A stretch of 64,000 nucleotides of DNA, from assembly GCA_947490975.1 (NCBI GenBank), contig CANLHV010000001.1, positions 3,231 to 67,230 of the forward strand, given 5' to 3'. This document shows positions 28,312 through 37,868 of this stretch, piece by piece. Under the pieces are notes generated by a model. The model was not told the origin of the DNA. It was given only the letters and a program-made list of their open reading frames with translations, and made no database searches. The position numbers were made by a program, and so were the translations under genes. The stretch's first letter is position 1. The number at the start of each line of letters is the position of its first letter. The stretch is from Acidimicrobiaceae bacterium. Its GTDB lineage: Bacteria; Actinomycetota; Acidimicrobiia; Acidimicrobiales; Ilumatobacteraceae.

Positions 28312-29430
28312 TTATTTTAGAAACGATGGAAGATCGTCGTCGTCATCTGCACCGCTCAATGGATCAGACGCGCCGCCAAACAAATCTTTCAATCGTCCGC
28401 CTTTGGCATCTGGGCGAACTGTGCCAGATGTGGCTGTGTTTCGACCATCACCGCGGGAGGCGGTACGTTGCGCAGCACTGTCCCATCGTTCAAAACCTGC
28501 AGCCACAACCGTGACTCGAACTTCATCGTTGACGTCGTCATCAATTACCAAGCCGTGAATGATGTTGGCGTCTTGATGCGCAACGCCACGCACGATCTCC
28601 ATGGCGTTCGTAACTTCGAACAGACCAACATCTGAAGGACCAGTGATGTTGACGACAATGCCCCGGGCACCCTCGAGCGAAGCTTCGAGCAATGGCGAGT
28701 TAATTGCCGCATTTGCTGCCAATACCGCGCGGTTGTCGCCGCTTGCAGCGCCCGTGCCCATAAGCGCAGTGCCTGCATTTGAAAGCACAGTCTTGACATC
28801 AGCGAAGTCAGTGTTGATCAAGCCTGGCGTTGTGATCAAACCTGTGATGCCAGCAACGCCTTGAACCAAAACTTCGTCGGCTTTTTTGAACGCGTCGAGC
28901 ATCGTTGTCTTGTCAGTCGAAATTGTGAGCAGTCGCTCGTTAGGAATAACGACGAGTGTGTCAACTTTTTCTTTCAGTGCTGCGATGCCGGCGTCTGCCT
29001 GAACCGAACGACGGCGACCTTCGAAAGCAAACGGACGCGTAACAATCGCAACCGTGAGTGCACCTTCGGCTTTTGCGATTTCAGCGATTACTGGCGCTGC
29101 ACCGGTGCCGGTGCCACCACCTTCACCTGCAGTAATGAAAACCATGTCGGCCCCAGCGACAACTTCTTGAATCTCGTCACGATGTTGCTCGGCTGCTTCG
29201 CGACCAACCTCTGGGTCAGCGCCTGCACCTAGACCGCGAGTTAACTCACGACCAATATCGATTTTTACGCTTGCATCGCTCAACAACAGTGCCTGCGCGT
29301 CAGTGTTGATCGCTATGAACTCGACACCGCGCATGCCTGACTCCATCATGCGATTAATTGCGTTCACGCCGCCACCACCTACACCGATGACTTTGATAAC
29401 TGCCAAATAATTCTGTGGTTGACCGACCAT
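28312..29430 (-). CDS. ftsZ: cell division protein FtsZ
   Basis: The 372-aa tubulin-like GTPase that forms the Z ring. It has [15 protein letters not shown] at the N-terminus, the tubulin signature [16 protein letters not shown] near residue 105, NIDTDAQAL-type nucleotide contacts ([10 protein letters not shown]), and the T7-loop region [15 protein letters not shown]. It ends in an acidic short tail ([10 protein letters not shown]), a probable SepF-binding peptide. A purine run (GGGGG) lies about 8 nt before the ATG. The upstream 29431-29553 gap holds a small CTCAC/GTGAG hairpin and may carry a promoter, but none is clear. Confidence 0.98.
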   Translation of the reverse strand: MVGQPQNYLAVIKVIGVGGGGVNAINRMMESGMRGVEFIAINTDAQALLLSDASVKIDIGRELTRGLGAGADPEVGREAAEQHRDEIQEVVAGADMVFITAGEGGGTGTGAAPVIAEIAKAEGALTVAIVTRPFAFEGRRRSVQADAGIAALKEKVDTLVVIPNERLLTISTDKTTMLDAFKKADEVLVQGVAGITGLITTPGLINTDFADVKTVLSNAGTALMGTGAASGDNRAVLAANAAINSPLLEASLEGARGIVVNITGPSDVGLFEVTNAMEIVRGVAHQDANIIHGLVIDDDVNDEVRVTVVAAGFERWDSAAQRTASRGDGRNTATSGTVRPDAKGGRLKDLFGGASDPLSGADDDDDLPSFLK

Positions 29431-29553
29431 TTAGGATTAACCCCCGCTGCTTGCGCTTGTTGTGCTCACTGTTTGTGAGTGCAGTTATTCTGCCACATCG
29501 GCCAACTAGCACCAAACATCAGCGAAACGTTCAGGAAGGTTTAGAGAAAGTCT

Positions 29554-31680
29554 CTACTTCGACTTTACAGTTGGCGTTCGTGGGTCAGTTAAGTCGATAG
29601 CAATAATTTGTTTCGCGTCTTGTCTGCGCAGTAGCACTAGCAGTGAAATTAACTTGTTCTGCAAGTCGATCGGCGGGCCAAAATTAATCAGGGTTCCGGT
29701 GCGCAGAGTCATGACTAGTTGGTTTGGTCCGCCCACGCCAACGTTCAAAACTCGTTCGCTCAACTCGGTGGGCAAGCCTGCGGCAAGCTGAGCGGCCGCC
29801 TTGTAAACGGTGCCAGCACTCGCCCCTGGTGCAAGGTTGGGGCCAACACCAGTGATCTGCAGATATTGGGTGGGTTGACCTGTTTCAACAGCCAAAACAC
29901 GACCTTGCGGATCAACGACCCGTGACCGATTATCTACACCTATATAAAAGGCCACCGGCTTGCGCTCAACGATTTCGATTACAAGTCTTGACGGGAAAAA
30001 CGATTTGATTCGCACAGACTCAACCCACGGATCACCCTCAAGTCGTCGCTCGGCTGCCCGTGTATCAACCGTCAAAATTGACTTACCGTCAAGAGATTTT
30101 TCAACGGCGATCAATAAGTCAGCGCTGACATAGCGAGCGCCTTCAATTTCAACTTTACGAACGCCGACGATCGGTGACGCCAGCACTATTAGCACGAGTG
30201 CTACCACACCTATCACAGAGCCAGCCGCAGTAAGCAGACGTCGGCGATTTGAAGCGAGCGATCTAATTACATCTTTGCCGCGAGCTTCGATTCGTGAGTC
30301 ACGGATGATGTTGCTTGGGTCAGATGTCGGAGCAATATTCACCGAACTGGTCATTTCATCGATCGGGTGGTCTGAATCAACAGGCAAACGAAGGTCTTCA
30401 TCAACTATGACGACGCGACCATTATTGGTTTTCAGTGTTAACGACGAATTCGTCGCCGATGAGTTGTCTCGTGATTCATCGCGAGACTCATCGCGAGACT
30501 TGTCGCGAGACTTGTCTGGGTCATTTGGTAAAACGACACGTAAATTTGCAGACGGTGTTGCGTCACCATCAAAGGCATCTTTCAGTTCGGCCAACACATC
30601 ATCTGAAAGTTGTTCAGAAAACGATGGCACCGGAATCGACAAATCAGTATTATTCGCCGAACCAAAAGCCGATTCAAGTTGCGTGTTACGAGAAACCGCA
30701 CCCTGATCAATCGCGCCTGCTTCTTGAGAGATAGCCGCCGAAAAACCAACCAAACGAATTTCGCTACGCAGTTCTAAGCCATGTGATTCGACAACGCGTT
30801 GGCGAACGAAAGTCATAAGTTCGACCACATCATCTGCATTGCCGTCTTCGTCAGCCTGAATAAAGTTTGCGTGTTTGTCGGAGATCGAAGCAGTGCCGAT
30901 TCGATGACCGCGCAGACCCAGACCATCGATCAAAGCACCAGCCGACGAGGCGCCCGAAACTGGATTGACAAAAACCGAACCAGCATTTTGTCCGCCTGGC
31001 TGATTTTCACGACGCCACTTGACAATTTCGGCAAGTCGAGACTCGCCTTCGGCCTTGTCTCCCCTTGCGAGTCGCAATGTCGCCGACAAAACGATGTGTT
31101 GATCATTCAAATCAGAGCCACGAAAACGCAACCCAAGATTTGCTGCTGAAACATTGGCTTCTATGCCACGTTCGATGTGAAATATGCGCACGCTCAACAA
31201 CGACGCAATCATGTCTGAACCATGCCCACCTGCATTCATTCGCACTGCGCCGCCAATCGAACCTGGCACACCGACAGCCCATTCAAAACCTCGCAGACCT
31301 GCAGCAACGCTTTGCCTTGCAATCACCGGCAATGACGACATTGCACCAACAACGACTATCGGGTCTTGGTCTGAACTTGGAAGGTTGATCTGCTCGGCAA
31401 ATGGTCCCAAGGCGATTGCTAAACCGCGAAAGCCGCTATTGCTAATCAGCATGTTGCTTCCGCGACCGAGCATCAACACCGGTATTTTCACTTTTGCAAG
31501 CGCGCGTGAAGCAGCATGCAGATCATCGACGCTCATTGCTCGCATAAACAATGACGCAGACCCACCAACTCGATAAGTCGTGTACGGGCCAATTGGCTCG
31601 TCTTTGGTGATGCGATCACCGAGCAACGAAGCTAAGCGGTTCAAATCTTTATCGCTAGGGCGACTGAATTCTGAGATCAA
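29554..31680 (-). CDS. murB-ftsQ: MurB-FtsQ fusion: UDP-N-acetylenolpyruvoylglucosamine reductase plus division protein FtsQ
   Basis: One 708-aa frame holds two complete proteins. Residues 1-313 are MurB: YTTYRVGGSA, GRGSNMLIS (72-80, FAD), GVPGSIGGAVRMNAGGHG (137-154), NAGSVFVNP with catalytic Ser235, and Glu307. It makes UDP-MurNAc in the cytoplasm. Residues 314-480 form an acidic, low-complexity linker with DKSRDESR repeats. A transmembrane helix at about 482-503 is followed by the POTRA domain (VRKVEIEGARYVS, 507-575) and the FtsQ beta domain (RVVDPQGRVLAVE). N-in topology keeps MurB cytoplasmic and FtsQ outside. TTG start overlaps the MurG-MurC stop as TTGA. Confidence 0.93.
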   Translation of the reverse strand: MISEFSRPSDKDLNRLASLLGDRITKDEPIGPYTTYRVGGSASLFMRAMSVDDLHAASRALAKVKIPVLMLGRGSNMLISNSGFRGLAIALGPFAEQINLPSSDQDPIVVVGAMSSLPVIARQSVAAGLRGFEWAVGVPGSIGGAVRMNAGGHGSDMIASLLSVRIFHIERGIEANVSAANLGLRFRGSDLNDQHIVLSATLRLARGDKAEGESRLAEIVKWRRENQPGGQNAGSVFVNPVSGASSAGALIDGLGLRGHRIGTASISDKHANFIQADEDGNADDVVELMTFVRQRVVESHGLELRSEIRLVGFSAAISQEAGAIDQGAVSRNTQLESAFGSANNTDLSIPVPSFSEQLSDDVLAELKDAFDGDATPSANLRVVLPNDPDKSRDKSRDESRDESRDNSSATNSSLTLKTNNGRVVIVDEDLRLPVDSDHPIDEMTSSVNIAPTSDPSNIIRDSRIEARGKDVIRSLASNRRRLLTAAGSVIGVVALVLIVLASPIVGVRKVEIEGARYVSADLLIAVEKSLDGKSILTVDTRAAERRLEGDPWVESVRIKSFFPSRLVIEIVERKPVAFYIGVDNRSRVVDPQGRVLAVETGQPTQYLQITGVGPNLAPGASAGTVYKAAAQLAAGLPTELSERVLNVGVGGPNQLVMTLRTGTLINFGPPIDLQNKLISLLVLLRRQDAKQIIAIDLTDPRTPTVKSK
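30461..30520. repeat. 12-bp tandem repeat in the MurB-FtsQ linker
   Basis: Five units of the type GACTCATCGCGA (plus strand) encode the SRDE/SRDK tetrapeptides at residues 387-407 of the fusion. They keep frame and probably tolerate copy-number change, since they fall in a flexible linker. Confidence 0.85.
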
Positions 31681-34217
31681 TTTGACTTACCTCGACGTCG
31701 CGCGATCACTTCGCTGGGCAAACTAGAGATATCACCACAGCCCATTGATATACACAGATCACCGTCTTTGATTTCATCTGCCAAGAACTCTACGAGATTT
31801 GTGCGACTGGGTTGATATATGACGCGACTGTTTGGGTGCGATTCAAGAATTGCATCGACAACAAGCTGACCTGTGACACCCGAAATTGGCTCGGTGCCAG
31901 AAGAATAAATGTCAGTAATCACTACTAGGTCAGCAGCGACGAACGAATCGGCATAGAGGTGCGAAATCACCGACATGCGATTGAATCGATTTGGTTGAAA
32001 AACTGCCACGACACGCGACCAGTTGTCTGACTCGTCACGAACACCTGAGAGCACGGCAGAAATCTCGTTTGGTAAGTGGGCGTAATCATCTACAAATGTC
32101 GCGCCGTGATCTACGCCTTGAACATCGAATCGACGAGCAACTCCACCAAAATTGCTCAACGCCTGCGCAGCCTGTTCGAATTCAACACCGAACTGCATCG
32201 CCATTGCAAGAGCGGCGAGCGCATTACTTACGTTGTGATGGCCCCGCAACGGAAGATTTATGCGACCGAGCTCAACACTCTGCGAGCCGAGATTTTGAGC
32301 GACACCAAACGAAGAACTTCCATTTTTGAACTTGATCGAAGTAGCAACAAAATCGGCTGAAGACTTGTCGTTGACAGAATATGTAATTGCATTGTGCGTT
32401 TGAGCAATCAAGGCGCATGCCGGGTCATCGAGACACAAAACTCGAGGTCCGGCAATGTTGCCGACATAGTCAAAGAAACTTTGCTCAATGGCGGCCTGCG
32501 TTTTGAAATGATCTAGATGATCAATGTCGATGTTCGTCAAAATTGTTGCAGCAAGTGGAAGCTGAGCATGGGTGCCATCGCTTTCATCAGCCTCGACCAC
32601 GAACAGCTCACTATTCGACCACGATGCGCCACGATTCAGTGAAATTACGTCGCCACCGATCAGATAACTCGGGTTTTTGCCGGCGCCAAGCAAAATAGTT
32701 GTGAGCATCGACGAAGTTGTTGTCTTGCCGTGCGTGCCAGCGACACCAACGCTTGTGGCGCAACGGCAAATACTTGCAAGAGTTTCAGCTCGTGAGAGAA
32801 CACGAATATTTAAATCACGTGCTTTTTGATATTCAATGTTTGACTCGGCGATCGCTGGCGAACCAGTAACGAAATCACAACCTAAAACAACTTCTGGATT
32901 GTGACCAATATTAATTGTGATACCAAGATTCTCGAGCCGAGTTGTTAACTCTGACCGACGAATATCGCTACCCGAAACTTGATGACCCATTTCGGCCAGA
33001 ACTGTGGCAACAGCCGACATTCCAGGGCCACCGACACCGACGATATGAACTCGTTTCGGCTCGCGCAAGTCAATGTGTTGTCTACCTTTTTGTCCTGCCA
33101 CACTGAAAATCAATTCGGTGAGAGTTGACTCACGGTGCTGCTTGCCAGCCAACCATGCGGCATTGGCAAGCACTCGAAGTTTGGCTTGATCGTCAATCAA
33201 GTCAATGATTTGATCGGCGATTTCATTGTTAGTGGTCTTTCTTTCATTGATTACCAATGACCCGCCAAGATCGTCAAGCCATTTTGCGTTTGCGGTTTGA
33301 TGATCTTCTGCGGCGCCACTCCACGGAACGAGCACGCTGGCGATTCCGATTGTTGAAAGTTCAGCGATAGTGCTTGCGCCTGCACGTGCAACGACGAGAT
33401 CAGACGCGCTGTACACATCTTGCATCGCTACAGTCGACTTAAGCCGACGATAAACGATCTCTGTGTCATTATCAAGAATTGGAAGGTCATCGTCGATGTA
33501 TCTCTCGCCAGTCAAATGAATGACACAAATATCGTTTCGGCTTTGATTGTTTTCGACAAGTGTTCGCGCAACAGAATTTAGTTTCGCTGAACCTAGAGAC
33601 CCACCTGTAATGCAAATAACTTTTCGATCAATTGGTATCGATAGTCGCGTGCGAGCATCGGTTCTAGTTGATGACAGATCAAGATTTCGCAACACTCGGC
33701 GAACTGGCGCACCGGTAAGAGTTGCATTTATAAGTTTTGATGGCAAATACGCGACTGCAACGCCAGAAGCACTTCGCGCCTGTAAACGGGTTGCCAAACC
33801 AGGTTGTCGATCGTAAGAAACTGTGACGACGGGTATCTTCAACTTTTTTGCGGCACGTGTTGCTGGCACACTCACGTATCCACCAACCGACACAACTACA
33901 GAGGGTCGCAAACTTGATAGAAGTCGCTCGGCATGTCGCGAGGCGTTGCGTAACACTTGAAAAGTGCGGAAATTTTTCTTAAGTGCTCGCGGCGACAAAC
34001 CCCGACCAAAGCCCTGAACGGTTAACAGCGACATCGGAATACCAGTTGGTGGCACGAGAGTCGTTTCGATGCCGTTTGTTGATCCAACAAAATGCAATTG
34101 ATCTTTAGAGACGCCACCATCTTGCAGCAATTCTGCAATTGCCAGCGCGGGTATTACATGACCGCTAGTTCCTCCACCAGTTATGACGGCAAAGAAAGTG
34201 GGGCGAGAGGCGGTCAA
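31677..34217 (-). CDS. murG-murC: MurG-MurC fusion: lipid II GlcNAc transferase plus UDP-MurNAc-L-alanine ligase
   Basis: A single 846-aa frame. Residues 1-370 are MurG (GT28): VITGGGTSGHVIPA (11-24), GGSLGSAKLN (205-214), VVARAGASTIAEL (275-287), EDHQTANA. It adds GlcNAc to lipid I at the inner membrane face. Residues 385-846 are MurC: HIVGVGGPGMSAVA (391-404), AGTHGKTTT P-loop (493-501), EADESDGT (542-549), NIDIDHLDH, and MGCGDISSLPSEV at the end. Both halves have normal length and only a short linker joins them. MurG lacks the usual HExN motif (VSYDRQPG at 133-140), and MurC has DDYAHLP for DDYAHHP. TTG start. Confidence 0.93.
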   Translation of the reverse strand: MTASRPTFFAVITGGGTSGHVIPALAIAELLQDGGVSKDQLHFVGSTNGIETTLVPPTGIPMSLLTVQGFGRGLSPRALKKNFRTFQVLRNASRHAERLLSSLRPSVVVSVGGYVSVPATRAAKKLKIPVVTVSYDRQPGLATRLQARSASGVAVAYLPSKLINATLTGAPVRRVLRNLDLSSTRTDARTRLSIPIDRKVICITGGSLGSAKLNSVARTLVENNQSRNDICVIHLTGERYIDDDLPILDNDTEIVYRRLKSTVAMQDVYSASDLVVARAGASTIAELSTIGIASVLVPWSGAAEDHQTANAKWLDDLGGSLVINERKTTNNEIADQIIDLIDDQAKLRVLANAAWLAGKQHRESTLTELIFSVAGQKGRQHIDLREPKRVHIVGVGGPGMSAVATVLAEMGHQVSGSDIRRSELTTRLENLGITINIGHNPEVVLGCDFVTGSPAIAESNIEYQKARDLNIRVLSRAETLASICRCATSVGVAGTHGKTTTSSMLTTILLGAGKNPSYLIGGDVISLNRGASWSNSELFVVEADESDGTHAQLPLAATILTNIDIDHLDHFKTQAAIEQSFFDYVGNIAGPRVLCLDDPACALIAQTHNAITYSVNDKSSADFVATSIKFKNGSSSFGVAQNLGSQSVELGRINLPLRGHHNVSNALAALAMAMQFGVEFEQAAQALSNFGGVARRFDVQGVDHGATFVDDYAHLPNEISAVLSGVRDESDNWSRVVAVFQPNRFNRMSVISHLYADSFVAADLVVITDIYSSGTEPISGVTGQLVVDAILESHPNSRVIYQPSRTNLVEFLADEIKDGDLCISMGCGDISSLPSEVIARRRGKSN

Positions 34218-34240
34218 GAGGTTCTACTTGTGAAGATTGC

Positions 34241-35443
34241 TCACTTCATATTACGCGCGACATTCATCAACAGCCCTGCTGCCGACATGCACACCAACAA
34301 CGAACTTCCGCCGTACGAGATGAGCGGCAGTGTTAAACCAGTCACGGGCATCGAACCAGTGACCCCACCGATATTGATGATTGCTTGAATTGCAAACCAC
34401 ATGGTTACGCCACCCGCGAGAAGTGCTCCGAATCGTTCTTCTGCACCGAGTGAGGCGCGCAAGCCGAACACGACGAGAGTTAAGAAACCGCCGATTACAA
34501 CAGCGGCACCAATCAAACCCATCTCTTCGGCAATCGTCGAAAAAATAAAGTCACTGTGCGCTAGCGGAACATAACCCCACTTGCCTGTGCCCGCACCGAC
34601 GCCGACGCCAGAAACCCCACCGTTAGAAATAGACAGTATCGATTGCCAAACTTGATAACCGAAAGAGCCCTTTGTTTCATCTAAGTTCAAAAAGGCTGTC
34701 CAGCGATTTCGTCGCGATGAAGTAACCATTGTAAAAAATAGTGCGGCAAGAGCGCCTGAGCCGGCGATGGTGTTAACAATTCTCATCGGAATGCCAGCCA
34801 TGCACATGATTGCCAAAACGATGCAAGTCAAAACGATTGCACCACCCAGGTCGCGTTGAAGAATGCACAATGCAACTGACGCAACCAAGGCAATAATCAC
34901 AGGGCGTGATGTTCGATTGAAATTAGTGACTTCTTTTTGGCGACGACCAAGAAGGTTTGCGCAGTAGACCAAAAGTGCCAACTTCAAAAACTCTGAGGGT
35001 TGAAAGCCAACCGGACCCATTGCTACCCACGCGCGAGCACCGTTGATGCTGACACCGATGTTTGGTGCGAAGGGCAAGAACATTAACCCGAATGCGATGA
35101 TCAAAACCGGAAATACAAATCGTCGCAACAACGAATAAGGAAAGCGAAAGAAAAACGCCATGCCTAGCCCGCCAACAGATGCCCACATCAACTGCTTGAA
35201 GAACATCGTCCACGGTGAAAATCCGCGATTCAGTGCGACGATCGAAGATGACGACATAACCATCACCAGACCGAATGTCACAAGTGTCAGCACTGTGAGA
35301 AAAATCATGAAGAAAGTTGTGTTGGCAGGCTTCTGTGCAACTCGACGAGATGAAAGCAAACCACCACGATCAAGAACTGCTCGACGACGTTGAGCGAGAG
35401 TCATCGTTCGATTTGGGGTTGTTGCTGAAGTTGCTGTGCTCAT
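34241..35443 (-). CDS. ftsW: SEDS peptidoglycan glycosyltransferase FtsW
   Basis: A 400-aa polytopic membrane protein of the SEDS family that polymerises lipid II at the septum with FtsI. About ten hydrophobic segments start near residue 45. Landmarks are GFQPSEFLKLALLVYCA, LQRDLGGAIVLT (family Asp in the pore), and TGLTLPLISYGGSSLLVCM near the C-terminus. Its place between murD and murG marks it as FtsW rather than RodA. ATG start at 35443. Confidence 0.95.
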   Translation of the reverse strand: MSTATSATTPNRTMTLAQRRRAVLDRGGLLSSRRVAQKPANTTFFMIFLTVLTLVTFGLVMVMSSSSIVALNRGFSPWTMFFKQLMWASVGGLGMAFFFRFPYSLLRRFVFPVLIIAFGLMFLPFAPNIGVSINGARAWVAMGPVGFQPSEFLKLALLVYCANLLGRRQKEVTNFNRTSRPVIIALVASVALCILQRDLGGAIVLTCIVLAIMCMAGIPMRIVNTIAGSGALAALFFTMVTSSRRNRWTAFLNLDETKGSFGYQVWQSILSISNGGVSGVGVGAGTGKWGYVPLAHSDFIFSTIAEEMGLIGAAVVIGGFLTLVVFGLRASLGAEERFGALLAGGVTMWFAIQAIINIGGVTGSMPVTGLTLPLISYGGSSLLVCMSAAGLLMNVARNMK

Positions 35444-35458
35444 GTTTCCTCGACTTTG

Positions 35459-36802
35459 TTAGTTTTTGACTTGCTTGCTATTGATTAATGTCATTACTTC
35501 ATTTTTGAAATCGGTTCCCCGCTCGCCATAGTTTTTGTACCAGTCGTAACTAGCGCAACCTGGCGAGAGCAAAACGACATCTCCTGAAGCAGCGAATTTG
35601 CTGGCGCAACTCACCGCGTCGCGCATCGAACTACAAATTTTGACCTCACACACTTTCGAAAATACCGTGGCGATGTCTTTTGCGGCGGTTCCGATTGCCA
35701 CAACTGCCTTGACTTTGTCAGCATTCTTGGCCATCTCAGTTAGATCTAGACCTTTGTTTTTGCCGCCAGCAATCAACACAATCGACTCAAACGAATTGAG
35801 CGCGACACCCGATGCATGCGGGCTCGTTGCCTTCGAGTCGTTAAACCAACGAACGCCCTCGCTCTCAGCAACAAACTCAATTCGGTGCGGCGCATTGACA
35901 AAACTTCGCAAAGCCTGCGCAACTTGATTGCGATTCGCAAGGCCAGCCTCAATTGTGATCGCCGCTGCGGCCAGCGCGTTGGTTACGTCGTGCGGCAGAC
36001 TTCGCGCCATTTCATTGCGATGCAAGATTTCACCTGACGGACACGTCAGCACACCGTTTGACACGCGATAGTCACCAGTGTCTGCACCGAAACTTACAAC
36101 CCGAGCACCGCATAATTTTGCGACTTTTGTGATCGATTGATCAGCTACCGGCACGACTGCCACATCTGTTGGCTGTAAGTGTGCCCAAATTTTGGCTTTG
36201 GCTTCGTGATACGAGCCAAGCGAAGTATGCCAATCTAAATGGTCGGGAGCAAAGTTCAACCACACTGAAGCCTTGGCGCGAAATGATTGAGTCAGCGCCA
36301 AACGAAAACTTGAACACTCAACTGCAAACGCTTGCGCGTCGGTACGTAACGCTGCAATCAAAGGTAGGTCGGTATTGCCAACTGCAAGAGATTTTTTGCC
36401 CGCTGAATTTATAATCGCCGCCGCCATTAAAGTCGTCGTCGTTTTGCCATCAGTGCCGGTGACTGCGACCATCGGTCGAGGTGCTGATGACTGCTGTTCG
36501 ATTTGATAAGCAAGTTCGATTTCAGACATCACGGGTTTTTGCAATCGACGTGACTCATCAAACAACTGGTGAGTCTCAGGCAAGCCTGGCGCGGGCACAA
36601 CACGATCAGATTTATGTAAGAGTGCAGCAATCTCAGCGGCTGTTGGCCGAAATTGAATCTCGCTTTTTAGTTGACGTGCAAACTCTGCGTTACTTTCAGA
36701 TTCAAGATCATCGACCAGAATCACGCTCTCACCACGCGACACAAGCTCGCTAGCCACCGCTCGCCCGGCGACGGCAAGTCCGTAAACGAGAGTTGTCGTC
36801 AT
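35459..36802 (-). CDS. murD: UDP-N-acetylmuramoyl-L-alanine--D-glutamate ligase
   Basis: A 447-aa Mur ligase that adds D-Glu to UDP-MurNAc-L-Ala. It has a Rossmann-like N-terminus (LVYGLAVAGRAVASELV), ATP loop VTGTDGKTTTTLMAA, NFAPDHLDWH, WFNDSKATSPHA and a C-terminal LLSPGCASYDWYKNYGERGTDF block, all typical of MurD. ATG at 36802 follows the mraY stop as TGA-G-ATG. The open frame upstream of it lies inside mraY. Confidence 0.95.
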   Translation of the reverse strand: MTTTLVYGLAVAGRAVASELVSRGESVILVDDLESESNAEFARQLKSEIQFRPTAAEIAALLHKSDRVVPAPGLPETHQLFDESRRLQKPVMSEIELAYQIEQQSSAPRPMVAVTGTDGKTTTTLMAAAIINSAGKKSLAVGNTDLPLIAALRTDAQAFAVECSSFRLALTQSFRAKASVWLNFAPDHLDWHTSLGSYHEAKAKIWAHLQPTDVAVVPVADQSITKVAKLCGARVVSFGADTGDYRVSNGVLTCPSGEILHRNEMARSLPHDVTNALAAAAITIEAGLANRNQVAQALRSFVNAPHRIEFVAESEGVRWFNDSKATSPHASGVALNSFESIVLIAGGKNKGLDLTEMAKNADKVKAVVAIGTAAKDIATVFSKVCEVKICSSMRDAVSCASKFAASGDVVLLSPGCASYDWYKNYGERGTDFKNEVMTLINSKQVKN

Positions 36803-36803
36803 C

Positions 36804-37868
36804 TCAGCGTCGAAACCCATAGAGACTTTGAATATTTGTGAAGTCGGCAATGAAAGCCGCCACGGCAGTCGCTACAAAGATCGCCGAGATAATCCAAAAA
36901 CGAATAATCACGGTTGTCTCTGGCCAGCCACTTTGCTCAAAGTGATGATGAATCGGAGAGTTTTTGAACAAACGTTTTTTACGACCCGATGCTTTGAAAA
37001 CTCCCATTTGAATCGCAACCGAACCGGCTTCGATCACATTGATTGCGCAAATCAGTGGCAAAAGAAGATGCGTGTTCGTCGTGACCGCAAGCAGACCGAG
37101 AGCAGTGCCAAGCCCGAGAGCGCCGACATCGCCCATGAAAATTCGTGCTGGTGCGGCATTCCACCAAAGGAACCCGCCACAAGCACCTGCCAAAGAAGCA
37201 GCAAGCACCGCGAGGTCAAGCGGGTTTACAACATCGCTATAAATTTGTGGATTTCTAAACGCCCAATATGCGATGACGGTGAAGGCGATGAAACCAAACG
37301 ATGCAGAACCAGCGGCCAAACCGTCGAGTCCGTCTGTCACGTTTACTGCATTTGATGTGCCCCAAACCATTAACGCTGTCCAGATCACAAAAAGCGGCCA
37401 CGTAAATGTGATGCCCGGCAAATCTGCTCGTGTAAACGAAAGTGTTTCACTAACACCAGTTGCGGCCGTCAACCACCAAGTTAAAGCGATGCAAATGGCG
37501 AAAGTGATGTAGCCCTTTTTCTTCCAGAAAAGTCCACGATTATGTTGACGTTGCACTTTAAGAAAGTCGTCAAGGAAGCCGACAAAGCCAAGCACAAACA
37601 CGGCGGCCCAGATAATCATCGACTGATCTGAAAACGGCAACCCATCTCTAAGGTGGGCAACGAACCAACCAAGCGCGCCTGAAAACAAAATTGCAATTCC
37701 GCCCATTGTTGGCGTGCCTTGCTTGCTCATGTGCTGCACTGGTCCGCGATCTTCGGCACCAAGAATTGGCTGACCTTTACCAATGCGCTTGAACACGGCA
37801 ATCAAAACTCGTGTGCCAATAAGCGATGCAATCATCGCCACGGCGGCCGCAGTGAGAATCGCAATCAT
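36804..37868 (-). CDS. mraY: phospho-N-acetylmuramoyl-pentapeptide-transferase
   Basis: A 354-aa polytopic enzyme that makes lipid I from UDP-MurNAc-pentapeptide and undecaprenyl phosphate. It has KQGTPTMGGIAIL, FLDDFLKVQ (catalytic Asp pair region), NAVNVTDGLDGLAAG, FMGDVGALGLG, and KNSPIHHHFEQSGWPETTVIIRFW near the C-terminus. It overlaps murE by 4 nt. In most actinobacteria murF lies between murE and mraY, and it is missing here. Confidence 0.96.
   Translation of the reverse strand: MIAILTAAAVAMIASLIGTRVLIAVFKRIGKGQPILGAEDRGPVQHMSKQGTPTMGGIAILFSGALGWFVAHLRDGLPFSDQSMIIWAAVFVLGFVGFLDDFLKVQRQHNRGLFWKKKGYITFAICIALTWWLTAATGVSETLSFTRADLPGITFTWPLFVIWTALMVWGTSNAVNVTDGLDGLAAGSASFGFIAFTVIAYWAFRNPQIYSDVVNPLDLAVLAASLAGACGGFLWWNAAPARIFMGDVGALGLGTALGLLAVTTNTHLLLPLICAINVIEAGSVAIQMGVFKASGRKKRLFKNSPIHHHFEQSGWPETTVIIRFWIISAIFVATAVAAFIADFTNIQSLYGFRR

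Noticed and set aside
29431..29553. Terminator between murB-ftsQ and ftsZ
   Set aside because: Only a weak 5-bp CTCAC/GTGAG hairpin without a T-run is present; ftsZ may simply be part of the same transcript.
30461..30520. 12-bp direct repeats as a regulatory iteron
   Set aside because: They lie inside the MurB-FtsQ linker and keep the SRDE/SRDK frame.
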